Source of the DNA: Ypsolopha sequella
Taxonomy: Eukaryota; Arthropoda; Insecta; Lepidoptera; Ypsolophidae
Reading direction: 5' to 3'
DNA length: 64,000 bases
Assembly (NCBI GenBank): GCA_934047225.1
Contig: OW204010.1
Coordinates: forward strand, 3,004,794-3,068,793
The position numbers and the translations under genes are program-made. This document shows, piece after piece, positions 51,521-61,808 of the stretch (its first letter is position 1; each line of letters begins with the position of its first letter). The notes under the pieces are model-generated. The model did not search any database, was not told the origin of the DNA, and worked only from the letters and a program-made list of their open reading frames with translations.

Positions 51521-52545
51521 TCCAACTAATATTATAAATGCGAAAGTTGGGATGGATATAAAGTTTTTAAAGTTGTATAAATTTGGTATGTTTGTTACTC
51601 TTTCACGCCGTAACTGATGAACCGATTGAGTTGAAACTTTGCACAAATGTTGTTCTAAACCTGGAATAGGACAAAGGCTATTTTATATCTGATATATTAG
51701 TTCCCATAGGATGGCAATGGGTTGTCAAGTTCCTATACAAAAGTGATCTACTGTTACTCCTTCACGCCGTACCTACTAAACCGATTAGGCTCAACTTTGC
51801 ACAAATGTAGTTCTAGACCTGGAATAGGACATAGTAGACCACTTTTTATCCCATTAATCAGTTCAGAGGCAATTGGGTGTCAAGTTTCTATAGAAAAGTG
51901 ATACACATCTTCACGCCGTACCTCCCGAACTGATAGGGCTGAAACTGCTTTAAATGTAGTTCTAGACCTCAAATAGGACATACGCTACTTTATATCAAAT
52001 CAGTAACCAAAAAAAATTTTTCGTTTGAAAACGCGGCATGGATTTCGGTCTCGCCAAAGACCTTTTAGCATAATTCAGAGAACAAAAAATGGTGTCTTTC
52101 GGAAACGCAGCCCGTCCTTCTTCTTCGCCAAAGACCGCCAATGATACTTAAGCAGATGATTAAAATTAATTAGAAAACAAAAGACTCAACTGGAAATGCG
52201 GCTCGGCTTTCAGCCTCGCCAAACATGCTATACTAGGGGATTAAATCAGTTATCAAAGACAGCCGTTACACATTAGCAGAGGATTAATTCAAAGAACAAC
52301 AAAATAGTGTCGATCTGCAAAACGGCTCGGGATTCGGCCTCGGTAAAGACGGAAACGTGTCTTGGTCTTCGGCCTCGCCAAAAAAACTTTACATAGGGAT
52401 CAAATTAGAGATGATGAGAACCAAAAACACTTTAAATACTCCAAATCAAAGTTAGGTCAACTACTAAAACTACTAAATATTTACAGTTTTGATACGACTA
52501 TACAAAAACTTAATCAACGCGGGCGAAGCCGCGGGCAAATGCTAG
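51521..52545 (+). mobile_element. Non-autonomous Helitron-like element
   Basis: Begins TCCAACTAATATTATAAATG and ends CTAG (52542-52545), preceded by A (51520) and followed by T (52546), as for Helitrons, which insert between A and T without duplication. A hairpin (CGCGG, loop GCGAAG, CCGCG; 52518-52533) ends 12 bp before the terminus. The interior holds about three tandem ~155-bp units (from 51596, each with CTTCACGCCGTA) and about five copies of a TTCGGCCTCGCCAAAGAC-like motif (52029-52385). No Rep/helicase gene is present. Confidence 0.75.
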
Positions 52546-53061
52546 TTATCTATAAAAACGGCAAAAAGAACATGTCTTTTGTATGGGAGCCCCCTTAAAT
52601 ATTTATTTAATTTTGTTTTTTAGTATTTGTTGTTATAGTGGCAACAGAAATACATCATCTGTGAAAATTTCAACTGTCTAACTGTCACGGTTCATGAGAT
52701 ACAGCCTGGTGACAGACGGTCAGACAGAGTCCACCTCATCCTATTAACAAAGTCGGATATGCATTTTTTTACAAATTTCATGTTTCGACATTTTCAGTTC
52801 TAAAACATTGGTATTTATGCAGCCAGTTCATAAAAAAACCAAGATTTTAATGTTATTTACGGAGTTACCAGAATAAAAAAGTCGGATCTGTGAATTACAT
52901 CCATGCAACAATGTCGGATCTTCGCTCGCGACATTGTTGCGGGGAAGGGGGGCGTAAATGAGCGCGCGGTTCTACCAGTTTCGACGATGTTGCCGGGGAG
53001 AGTGCACTTGTTGCTTCATAATCATAATTCTTTTGTGAACTAGCCTAATAGTGTCTTAGTT
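52546..53061. other. Dispersed-repeat remnant, no gene
   Basis: Includes a strip around 52620-52740 (ACTGTCACGGTTCATGAGAT and neighbours) that I recognise as a common dispersed repeat in moth and butterfly genomes. A CpG-richer stretch (52920-53010) precedes the ATG at 53062 and could be promoter-proximal. Confidence 0.4.
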
Positions 53062-53902
53062 ATGTCGAATTTAAAATCCTCAAGGGCGAAGCGCATGTTA
53101 AAGTTAGTTTTCCAACCGGATGAAGGATTTATTCCACCGAAACAAAGAAAAGACTGTGTCGATACTTCAAACAATAACTGTCATTTACAAACAGGTAAGA
53201 ATAAGATTGTTTATTTTACTTTAATAATTTGTATTATTTTTGGTGAAAAATTTAAAATAATTTTAAAACGCTTTTAATGCTTAAAAGTTGGGTTTTTCAT
53301 TTAATTTAAAATTTCCACTTAAAACTGTAGGAGGTGACACAACTGACATTGATTACATTTTGTCAGAAGTACTACAACCGACATTATTGCTGGTGTATGA
53401 AGTTATGTTTTTGTTGGAAGTAACATAACCGACAATATTATTTGAATTATGAAAAAAGAAATTGTTGGAAGTTCACAACCTACAGTCTTCATGGCATATT
53501 CATAATAGTTTTTGTTGGATGTGCTACTTTACTAGGTGCTCATACTAACAACTTACATGTCGAGTGAACATTTAACATCCGACACTTAATGTCAAATAAT
53601 GAATAAACATATTCAGCTTAGTAATCCAAATTCTGAGCCGAGGGTTCCCTCACGTTTTTTTATTGAAAGTTGATTACATCGGTGCCGGGACTTGGCAATC
53701 CCACTACAGGTAGCTAACTATAACTTTGTCAGTGTGAATAATGTATGAATCCTGATGGATAGATCCTCGTTGTTTATCTTGCCATGAATGCATCATGTCG
53801 ATATAATAATTGCATGTTTCAGAAAATGATACGTTACCAATTCAAGAAGAATTTGAAGAATTAATTCAGCTGGAAGATTTGTTTGGAGAAGTCGACAAAT
53901 AA
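53062..53902 (+). CDS. Two-exon small gene or gene fragment, unknown product
   Basis: Exon 1 (53062-53194) begins ATGTCGAAT and encodes a basic start (MSNLKSSRAKRMLKLVFQ) and DEGFIPPKQRKDC. Donor ACAG|GTAAGA. Exon 2 begins at 53823 after TGCATGTTTCAG| and joins in frame (Glu split 1+2), encoding ENDTLPIQEEFEELIQLEDL before TAA at 53900-53902; 70 residues in all. The same frame stays open for 36 more codons beyond the TAA to 54011-54013 (for example HHLETLGSKKS), so the TAA may be a nonsense mutation in a longer gene. No domain recognised. The basic N-terminus with SRAKRM and the acidic tail suggest a nuclear or DNA-linked protein, but that is speculation. Confidence 0.5.
53195..53822 (+). other. 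Predicted 628-bp intron of the small gene
   Basis: GTAAGA donor and TTTCAG acceptor. The interior at 53330-53590 contains degenerate repeats of an ACAACCGACATT-type motif. No other gene is seen inside. Confidence 0.45.
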
Positions 53903-54013
53903 AATGACTCGAAACAATCTAACTGTGATAATAATAATGAGCGGCACCATTTAGAAACTTTGGGTAGTAAAAAATCAATTTATAAAGAATCAGATAAAGA
54001 ATCATTTATTTAA

Positions 54014-54394
54014 ATGCCACAACACACACGAAACAAAACACATTTTAAATACAACTTTTTTAACTAAAAATAAAATTGATAAATACAACACTGATACATA
54101 TAAACATGGAACGTCATGTGTCGTGGCAATAAAAAGGACCCCAACTCAGCATATGCTACGAGTGTTACCAGTAACATCCCGCAACGCTGTTATTCTGCTA
54201 GGGCCTGCAGTTATATATCAAGCACAGAAACAGTACACGGCATCCGAATAAAATAGAAGTACGTATATAAATATAAATATTTATTTATGTCGTATGTATA
54301 ATTAAAATATAAAATATAATATAAAGTATTGTGATTGGATAAATAAAAAGGCAAAATTTTGGCTTAAAACAAATAGAAATAATTGAAAATATTA
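54014..54394. other. AT-rich spacer, no gene recognised
   Basis: No coding sequence; the last ~130 bp (54270-54394) are very A/T-rich and form the 3' flank or tail of the minus-strand LINE. Confidence 0.5.
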
Positions 54395-57112
54395 TTATTG
54401 AATGATATTGTTTATCTTGCAATTGAAAGGAGTTAACTCGTACTTCGCATACTGTATGAAGAGGCAGACCATTTCAATTTGTGAAATAATTAAGTACTTT
54501 GGAGAACCTGTTTTAACAACTCCAAACAGAAGGCAGGCGAGATGATACTGCAGTCTACCTTTCATATTAAGTATGTTGGCGTTGTTAAGGAATGGAGTTA
54601 CATGGGATCGTGGAGGTACATGAAAGCAAAAACGAGCACAGGCATTTTGAACCCGCTGGATGAGGCGCATCGTCTTGGCATAGAGACAAGGGCCGAAAAC
54701 GGCACTGCAGTAATTAAGTTTTGACAGGATGAGCGCCTCACAAAGCCTAACTCGTAATTCTTCTTTGAGAAAGTCACGTATGCGATAGACAACACTAAGG
54801 CGGTAAAAACAGTTTCTCAATAGCTCAGCAACGTGAGTTTCAAAGCGTAGTTCTTCGTCGATAATAACCCCCAAACTTCTAGCTTCATGCACTCTTTCTA
54901 CTGACTCGTTCATGATAGTAACTGTAGGATTAGCTGAAGATGTACTTTTGATTTGATGACGACTACCGAGGACCATAAATTTTGATTTAGAAGGATTGAA
55001 AGCCAGAGAATTTTTGTTAGACCACAAAGAAATACGTTCCAAATCTTCGTTTAATTTTGTTACAGCATCATCTACATTAGCGGGAGTACAAGGTATGTAT
55101 ATCTGGAGGTCATCAGCATACATATGATATTAACAGTTTAATATATTACTCACGATGTCACCACTATACAATATAAAAAGAAGAGGTCAAAGAATAGATC
55201 CCTGAGGAACTCCAAGGTCCTTAGAAGTAATTTGAGATCTAAGACTGCTACCATCACGTCTTTGCAATACCACTTGCTGTTGTCTATCACTCAAATAACT
55301 ATCAAACCATCTGACTGTGGCAACATCAAACCCATAGTATGAGAGCTTTGATAGCATAAGATTAATGTTGATGCAATCGAAAGCTCTAGAAAAATCTAGT
55401 AAAGCCAGAATAGTTCCCTGTCCAGTATCTTGTGCGGCGAGCATGTTATCTACGACGTCTAACAGAGCTGTGTTTGTACTTCTTCCCCTTCTTAAACCTG
55501 ACTGTACTTCTGGCAGTATTTTGTTACATTCTAAATACTCTGTAGTTTGAGAGTATATTACATTTTCCAGTATTTTAGATAAATACGGTAGAACATTAAC
55601 AGGACGAAGGTCTTTTACGCCAGATGGGTTATTGTTTTTAGGAATAGGTTTTACAAGAGCCATTTTCCATACTTTAGGGAACGTATTTGTACTAATGGAT
55701 CTATTTATGATTCCAGTAATGACACCCAACGTAGAAGGTAACGTCATTAAAATCATGTCCATTATAAGACGGTCAGCTCCTTGAGCATTAGAACTAATTT
55801 TAAATATCACTTTAGCCACAAAAGATTTGTTAACTGGTTTTAATTTAAAAGTAGAAGAGCTAAATCTATGACATTCAAAATATGTTAAATCGGATATAGA
55901 TACGTCTTTGCTTCCAGGGATGTTAGGAAATGAGAATTAATTTCATTTGGGTTATTAAGGTGTTCAGGAATTTGGGATGACGCCTTAAAACTGACAGCAA
56001 CTGTATTTTTAAGATTCTTCCAAAGGAATTTAGAATTATTCATATTTTTATTTATATGGTGCTCAAAGTATGCTCTCTTTTCGTAAAATAGTGATGAATT
56101 TACTAAATGTTTTAACTCTTTATAAGACTTTTTGTTTTTATCGGACTTATTTTTACAAAACGCGAGATTGGCTTCATCCCGTAACTTCATCATTAGTTGG
56201 ACATTACTAGTTAACCATGGTGGTAGTTGTTTATTGACAAGTTTACTTTTTTCTGGCGCATAGATATCAAAAAGGTTTAGCAAAAGATCATTAAATTTAG
56301 TGCACATTAAGTCCACAGAATCGGTAAACTCGAGACTTTTCCAATCAATAAGAGCTAAATTTCGATTAAAATCTTCTTGATTAACATTTTTCAATGGTCT
56401 GAAAGTAATCCACTTTGGCTGAGGTTTCTCTTTGTTAATTTTAAGTTCAATGTAGACCATCGCATGATGGTTTAAGTCTGGAATGTAGTCCACGGTGACC
56501 TTTTGAACATTTGCATTGGTGCAGACGACATCAATCAGAGTTTCACTGTTATCCAAGAAATGAGTGGGCTCCGTGACATAGTTTTGTAAATTCGAGTATT
56601 TTAAAAATTCATGAAATTGCTTCGTTTTACTGTCCTGGATATCGAAAAGATTTATATTAAAATCACCCAACAAAATAATAAAATCATAGTGAGAAAAGTG
56701 GGTGATTGACTCAGTAATAGCATCAAAAAATGTGTTTACATTTATCCACCTCGGTCTATAAGCGGTACCTATGGCGATTCTACACGAGTTAACATTCAAA
56801 GTAACCCACATTTGATCAATGGGAGTGTCAGATTGAGGATGAGCTCGAGTTCTCACGTGAATGTTTCTACTGACGTAGTACCCGACACCCCCCCCCCCCT
56901 CTGTCACGCACGGACCGCGGACGCGGTACGTGACGTAAACGGTACCCGAGAGCGGACGGAGCCTTAGCATCTTGACCCTCGTGCAACCATGTTTCATTTA
57001 TCGCGAGAATGTCTGGAGAATGTCGATGTAGTGCCACTAAAAACTCATCATGTTTCGTACCCAACGACTGCGCATTAAACAAACCAATTTTTAGATGTTT
57101 AGACTGAACCAT
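54395..57112 (-). pseudogene. LINE ORF2 (endonuclease and RT), frameshifted
   Basis: Starts at 57112: KIGLFNAQSLGTKHDEF and DILAINETWLHEG are the first endonuclease motifs. A frameshift falls within a run of C residues (about 56888-56901, G-run in sense) and the frame continues with GVGYYVSRNIHVRTRAHPQ, FIILLGDFNINLFD, LIDVVCTNANVQKV and PDLNHHAMVYI, a domain end that carries NHH where SDHH is usual. After a frameshift near 55920 the RT holds ADRLIMDMILMTLPS, VQSGLRRGRSTNTALLDVV, LLDFSRAFDCI and LGVPQGSIL, then nonsense codons at 55187 and about 55126, then MYADDLQIYI and the C-terminal RVQNACARFCFHVPP. The enzyme would perform target-primed reverse transcription. Confidence 0.88.
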
Positions 57113-58038
57113 AAGAATTTAATATATGTGTAATAAAAATTGGTATTTGTAAGATACATAGAACATAAAAATTACTTAGAATACAGTGGCAGTCAATTAA
57201 TATTGTATAATAGATATAATATAAGAAGAGTTTCCAGGATTTTATTACCATGACACATGACGACCCCATAGAGATAACTAAGTTTACTCGTATAATATAA
57301 AAATAATAATAATTTCCCTTGTAAACATGTTTGCAGAAAGGTATTTCAAGAATTGCACATTTATAGCACACATAGAACAATATAAACAAAATCAGAGACG
57401 GTTTGAAAAACAATAAAAAGTTGATACATTTCGATAAAGAAAAATGTGACAGTACAAAGTTTGACAATATTAAACATTTTGTGTAGATTCCTAAACTAAT
57501 GCTTGATAAATAGAAGCAGTGAAAAGAGTACTGGCACATTCAAAAATGCAGTAAAGATATATAACAAATAACCATCAACATATATACGTTTTTCCTAATA
57601 GCAGCGTAATTTATTTTTATTTTTGTCACAGCATTGACTTTGCTAGACATTACAATGCGAGTTAATAAATGACACAAACATTTTATAAAATAAAATAAAA
57701 AGGCGATATAATATTTTATTCCAAAAGTTGTAAATATACAGAAATAAGAGGACATGCAAATTTGACTGAAGTAATAAAAACACGCTAAATAAGAAACAAC
57801 ACTCAAAATAAATAAAAACAAGTAGTTTATTACTAAATTCTGAATAATAAAATAAATAATAACTTGTCGTTGAATATTTCCGCCAAAACAATGATCACTT
57901 GCCGTTGGAAATAGCTGATTTATTTTAATGCGATTAACTATATAAACACCACCACAAGGATGAGAAAAATACAAAAATAAAATAAAACATAAAATCATAA
58001 CATACTTTATTTTTGGGCAGTTAAATGTGAGCTAAGGC
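57113..58038 (-). other. Inter-ORF region of the LINE
   Basis: About 0.9 kb, over 70 percent A+T by eye. Long minus-strand frames (57099-57998) are Phe/Tyr/Ile/Cys-rich artefacts of AT content. No motif recognised. Confidence 0.5.
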
Positions 58039-59085
58039 TTACGAGCTAACCCTTTCCATCCCAAAAATTCTACTGATATCAGCTTCAGAGCGAATACGAT
58101 GACTGTTTTTTCTAGTTTCTTGTCGAGTGAGAATATGCCCTTCTTTTGTCCAAACGAACCTCCAATCTTGACGTTTGCTGGCCTCCTTAGCTTGCTTGAA
58201 TAGCTACCTGTTTTCTTTAGTAAGTCGCTCGTTGACATAAAAACGGCGTGGTGGCTCGGGGAGGCCACAGTCCGCAGTGGTGGCGGTGCGGCGCACACGC
58301 GCCTCCCGCATCAGCTCGTCACGCAAAGAGCAGCGCGCTAATTTAACTGCGATAAGGCGCGGGGGCATTCCCACCACGCTGTCACCCGAACCCGACCGCG
58401 GTGGGCCCACTCGCGTAGCATGGATAATGTCACGTGTCTCCAGCTCGACTCCCAGCTTCCTAGCGAGCTGAGTGACCGTATGAACCACGCTCTCGCCGTT
58501 CGCCTCCGGAACGTTTGACAGCTCGACGTCACAAAGCAAAAGATCTTGTTCCCGTTCATTAATATCGGCCTTTAATTGAGTAATGGTATTATTTAATTCT
58601 TTAATTTCGACCGATTTTTCTTCGAAAAATACAACACGAGTTTCCAAGTTGTCAACGCGCTGGTTTATCTCTGTGATAGATGATGTTATTTTTGACATTG
58701 ACAAAGTAAGCTCATTCATCTGCACTCTTGTAATACGCATTTCCTCCCGGAACATTCTCAGTTCTAACGCCAGGTCGACCTCATCCGTGGCGTTCATAGA
58801 CGTCTCATTTAAAGACACATTCGGTTTTGATTTTGATGTATCAACAACGGTTGAAGTACTTGCACTTAGCGATTGCTCCTTTTCCTTGCAGATACTACAG
58901 GCCCAGCAAGAAGTGTCAAACTCAGCTTTCGTAACTGTGATAGGTATACAGTCGCGATGTAGGTTACATTTACACCTCGGACACATAACGCCATCTCCCA
59001 GAGACATAAAGCGACCGCCCGAGTAGCAATTGAGTACCATTTTGACAATCGATACGTATAGCAGAGAATGCAGACGGCGAACCAA
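58039..59085 (-). pseudogene. LINE ORF1: zinc finger, coiled coil and FP-like domain, one nonsense codon
   Basis: The N-terminal Cys/His motif CPRCKCNLHRDCIPI with CWACSICKE resembles a PHD-like zinc finger. A Ser/Thr linker is followed by a heptad-rich coiled coil (ITSSITEINQRVDNLETRV to LNNTITQLKADINE). The C-terminal domain (LLLCDVELSNVPEANGE, VHTVTQLARKLGVELETRD, IIHATRVGPPR) matches the few-polyhedra (FP)-like RNA-binding domain seen in ORF1 of many lepidopteran LINEs. A TAG at 58204-58206 interrupts it; the frame then continues (LFKQAKEASKRQDWRFVWTK) to TAA at 58039-58041. ORF1 would coat LINE RNA and act as a chaperone. The start may be the internal Met that begins MVLNCYSGGRF rather than 59085. 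Confidence 0.83.
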
Positions 59086-59575
59086 CGGTAATAGCGATAG
59101 TACTTCAACGGACCGCTACATGGAAGATAACCGTATCAACAGATGGGGGTACAAGGAAAAAATATATATTTAAATGTTGTTATTAGGATCCAAACCGCAC
59201 TATAATAAATAAAACAGAGAAATGAGGCGACTGACGGACAGCGAAGTCTTAGAAATAGGGTCCCGTTGGTTATCCTTTGGGTACGGAACCCTACAAAAAG
59301 GAAAAAGTAAAATAAAATACTTTTAAATAAATAAATTCCCTAAAAATACGTGCGAAGTTGCCTGTAGGATTAAGGAACTACCTAGTAAATTAATTATATC
59401 TTAGAATAAATTGACGAAATATAATTCAGGTTGGACAAACACATTCCAAAATGCGTTGGTGCGCTTCTAAGTCACAGCAACGGGTAGGTTTAATATAACA
59501 CTATAAAAACGTCGTCCTGTTCCGAGCAATGTTTATCTAGAAACATTTTTCCACTTGTGACATTAATTTTATCAT
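59086..59575. other. Spacer with a dispersed-repeat strip, no gene
   Basis: 59250-59300 (GGGTCCCGTT ... GGGTACGGAACCCTA) is a strip I recognise as a very common dispersed repeat in moth and butterfly genomes, supporting the taxonomic call. Otherwise AT-rich; presumably intronic sequence of the gene carrying the exon at 59584-59877. Confidence 0.5.
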
Positions 59576-59583
59576 TTACTTAC

Positions 59584-59877
59584 CAATATGATCCGTTGGA
59601 CAGTTATCACTCACGCCTGCTATATTTTCAGCTACAACCATAAACAACTGATATTCTAAACGTCCATCGTAAGTTATATTAGCTTCTAGTTGATCAGGTG
59701 TTTCGTTCCGAGCGATTTTCCATTGTTGGGGGCAACTGCTCCGATTTCTGTACTTTATTATGTACTGAGTTAAATTAGAACTGCCCGTATCGTCGGGTTG
59801 ATTCCATTTAATTGTTGCATTATGATGAGCCCCATACGCATTAGTAATGTATGGATTTTTCGGGCACGATGGTTTCA
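59584..59877 (-). CDS. Fibronectin type III domain exon of a host gene (partial)
   Basis: A 294-bp exon flanked by acceptor TTACATTACAG| and donor TTG|GTAAGT on the minus strand. It is phase 1 at both ends, the symmetric class typical of extracellular modules. The translation has fibronectin type III features: a Pro/Cys start (KPSCPKNPYITNAY), the conserved Trp strand (NATIKWNQPDDTGSSNLTQY), YIIKYRNRSS, and the Tyr-containing strand near the end (RLEYQLFMVVAENIAGVS). Two or three Cys residues (SCP, SSCPQQW, DNCP) could form a disulphide. Such domains occur in cell-adhesion proteins and receptor tyrosine phosphatases at the cell surface; the specific gene cannot be named from one exon. No neighbouring exons were recognised in the window. 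Confidence 0.78.
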
Positions 59878-60689
59878 CTGTAATGTAACGTGACACAATT
59901 ACATAATTGAAATGAAGCGAATTTGAATTCCACTGAAGACGACCACAAGTGAATCGAAATATATTTTGAAAATACTTTTACTTTGTTATATTATACAGGA
60001 CGTAAAAGCAAAACAAAGGCAAGAATCCTTTAAGGGTAGGTATGTTAGTACGACTCATAAATTATTGGAAAAATAGCGGCAATTTAAATAATGTACCAGT
60101 GCCACACAATATTACGATTTGTTGAAATTAAAATACTCAATGTGATCGGTCGAGACCGCGCTACGGGTGAATGAACCGCGTTGATAAGTGAAAAATAATA
60201 TAATTTTTGGTAAAAATTCAAGGTGTATTTTTTTATAAATATTTATCAGTATCGTGTATACTTTCATACCCTTAAGAGATTCTTAGGTTTTGCATTTACA
60301 GCCTGTTTATACTCATTTCTAAAAATAAAAGCCTATTATGGAGAGGTATTAAATATAATTTTTATTTAATTACTGATTTAAAGCTAAACAAAAACTACCG
60401 TGGAACGGTAAGAATAAAAAACCCTCTCAAAAATATATAAAATCTAAAATACTGTTTTGTTAAATATTTATGACATAAAATTCTTTATAATATACTCGTA
60501 TATAGTTATAATTTTAAATAAAAATAATGATGTTTTGTTAAAAGCATAAATATGGATGTCGCCGATTTAAGTTACTGTCCCAATTAGATGACTTGGTCGT
60601 TAATTAAGGATCAACCTGACCCTATAACTCAGAACAACGGCCAGACCTACGAGAGTTTTTGAAAAAATTAGGTCGTTCTTTCTGAGTCC
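59878..60689. other. AT-rich sequence, probable intron, no gene recognised
   Basis: No coding sequence. It lies upstream of the FN3 exon on the minus strand, so it is probably intronic. No repeat of note. Confidence 0.4.
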
Positions 60690-61266
60690 ATCGGTCGGTG
60701 CGCTGAGGAGGCTTCTTTCCATATGTCAGTTGTATGTTGAGGTGCGTGATCTGAAGTATAACGCAAAAAAGAGCGAGTTTTTAATATTTAAGGCAGGGCC
60801 TAAAACATATAAAATTGTGCCTGAAGTCAAGCTCTGCGGTACCTCGTTGTCCAGGGTCACGCACTTCAAATACTTGGGGCACTGGGTTCGAGAGGACCTC
60901 AGTGATTGTAATGATATAGAGAGGGAGCGCAGGTCGCTGGCTGTCCGATGTAATATGCTTGCCCGCAGATTTGCACGGTGTACGAATCAGGTAAAGGTGA
61001 CGCTCTTCAAAGCATATTGCCAGTCCTTTTACACGTGTAGTCTGTGGGTGGACTACACGCGTCGGGCATATAGCGACCTGCGGGTCCAGTATAATAATGC
61101 TTTCAGGATATTGTTGGGGTTACCGCGATATTGCAGCGCCTCTGTCATGTTCGCGAAAGCACACACAGATGGTTTCGCGGCAATCATGCAAAAGTACTGT
61201 GCGTCGCTGCTCAGTCGAATTCAAGCCAGCCCCAATTGTATCCTGTGTGCAGCTCTCGGGCTGTAG
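60690..61266 (+). pseudogene. RTE-like LINE, C-terminal fragment of ORF2
   Basis: Coding similarity begins before the first ATG (LRRLLSICQLYVEV) and continues through KYNAKKSEFLIFKAGPKTY, LSRVTHFKYLGHWVREDL, VRCNMLARRFARCTNQVK, FKAYCQSFYTCSLW and YNNAFRILLGLPRY. These are the post-RT thumb and C-terminal region of RTE-type LINEs that are abundant in Lepidoptera. Everything N-terminal (endonuclease and the RT catalytic core) is missing, and the frame ends at 61266 in a short non-homologous tail. It is a classic dead-on-arrival 5' truncation, though no clear 3' tail is visible. It lies in the probable intron of the FN3 gene or beyond. Confidence 0.82.
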
Positions 61267-61808
61267 TAATTTTAGTGGGATTTCTAGGCACTACACTTGA
61301 TGGAGAACAAAGTCTTTCGTAATTAAAAGATATTTTTAATTAGCACCAGTACTAGATGTCACCAACATACAAATCAGAAGAACAGGAAGTACAGTTTTTG
61401 TTGCCACAATAATAAAATTATAAATGTTTGTTGGGGTTGCCAACATGCTGCGGCCCCAGAAAGAAAACGTTGAAAACAATAATTTGAAGACAACAAATGT
61501 TTTTGACTATTAACAAACTAAGCCATGACTTAACTATATTATTAACATATGACATGTGTGAAAATAATATTATTAAATATACAATTTGTTAAGTAAATAA
61601 CAGAAATTTATTACAATTTTTATGAGTAATTTTATTCCGCTCAGTAAATGAAAACTTAATTAAATTGAGCTATGTAAATACAAAATAGAAGCAACATTGG
61701 CTGCTTACAATTTTTATGAGTAAGTTTATTACAGGAAAACTTAATTAAATTAAGCTTAATACAAACAAAAGCACATTGGCGGCTTAGTTAACTAATAGTA
61801 GTAAGAAC
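61267..61808. other. AT-rich spacer, no gene recognised
   Basis: Includes a short duplicated strip (ACAATTTTTATGAGTAA near 61614 and 61707, with TTAATTAAATT following in both). This could belong to the 3' region of the adjacent BEL element. No LTR boundary could be fixed. Confidence 0.4.

Larger units (their letters stand above)
54395..59085 (-). mobile_element. Two-ORF LINE (Jockey/CR1-like), near full length, inactive
   Basis: Minus strand with ORF1 (58039-59085), a 926-bp non-coding inter-ORF region (57113-58038) and ORF2 (54395-57112). Both ORFs carry disabling changes. The inter-ORF spacer is long for a LINE, and its AT-rich open stretches look fortuitous. Confidence 0.85.

Noticed and set aside
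57099..57998. Long minus-strand ORFs of 146 and 152 codons
   Set aside because: Phe/Tyr/Ile/Cys-rich translations typical of AT-rich noncoding DNA; located in the LINE inter-ORF region.
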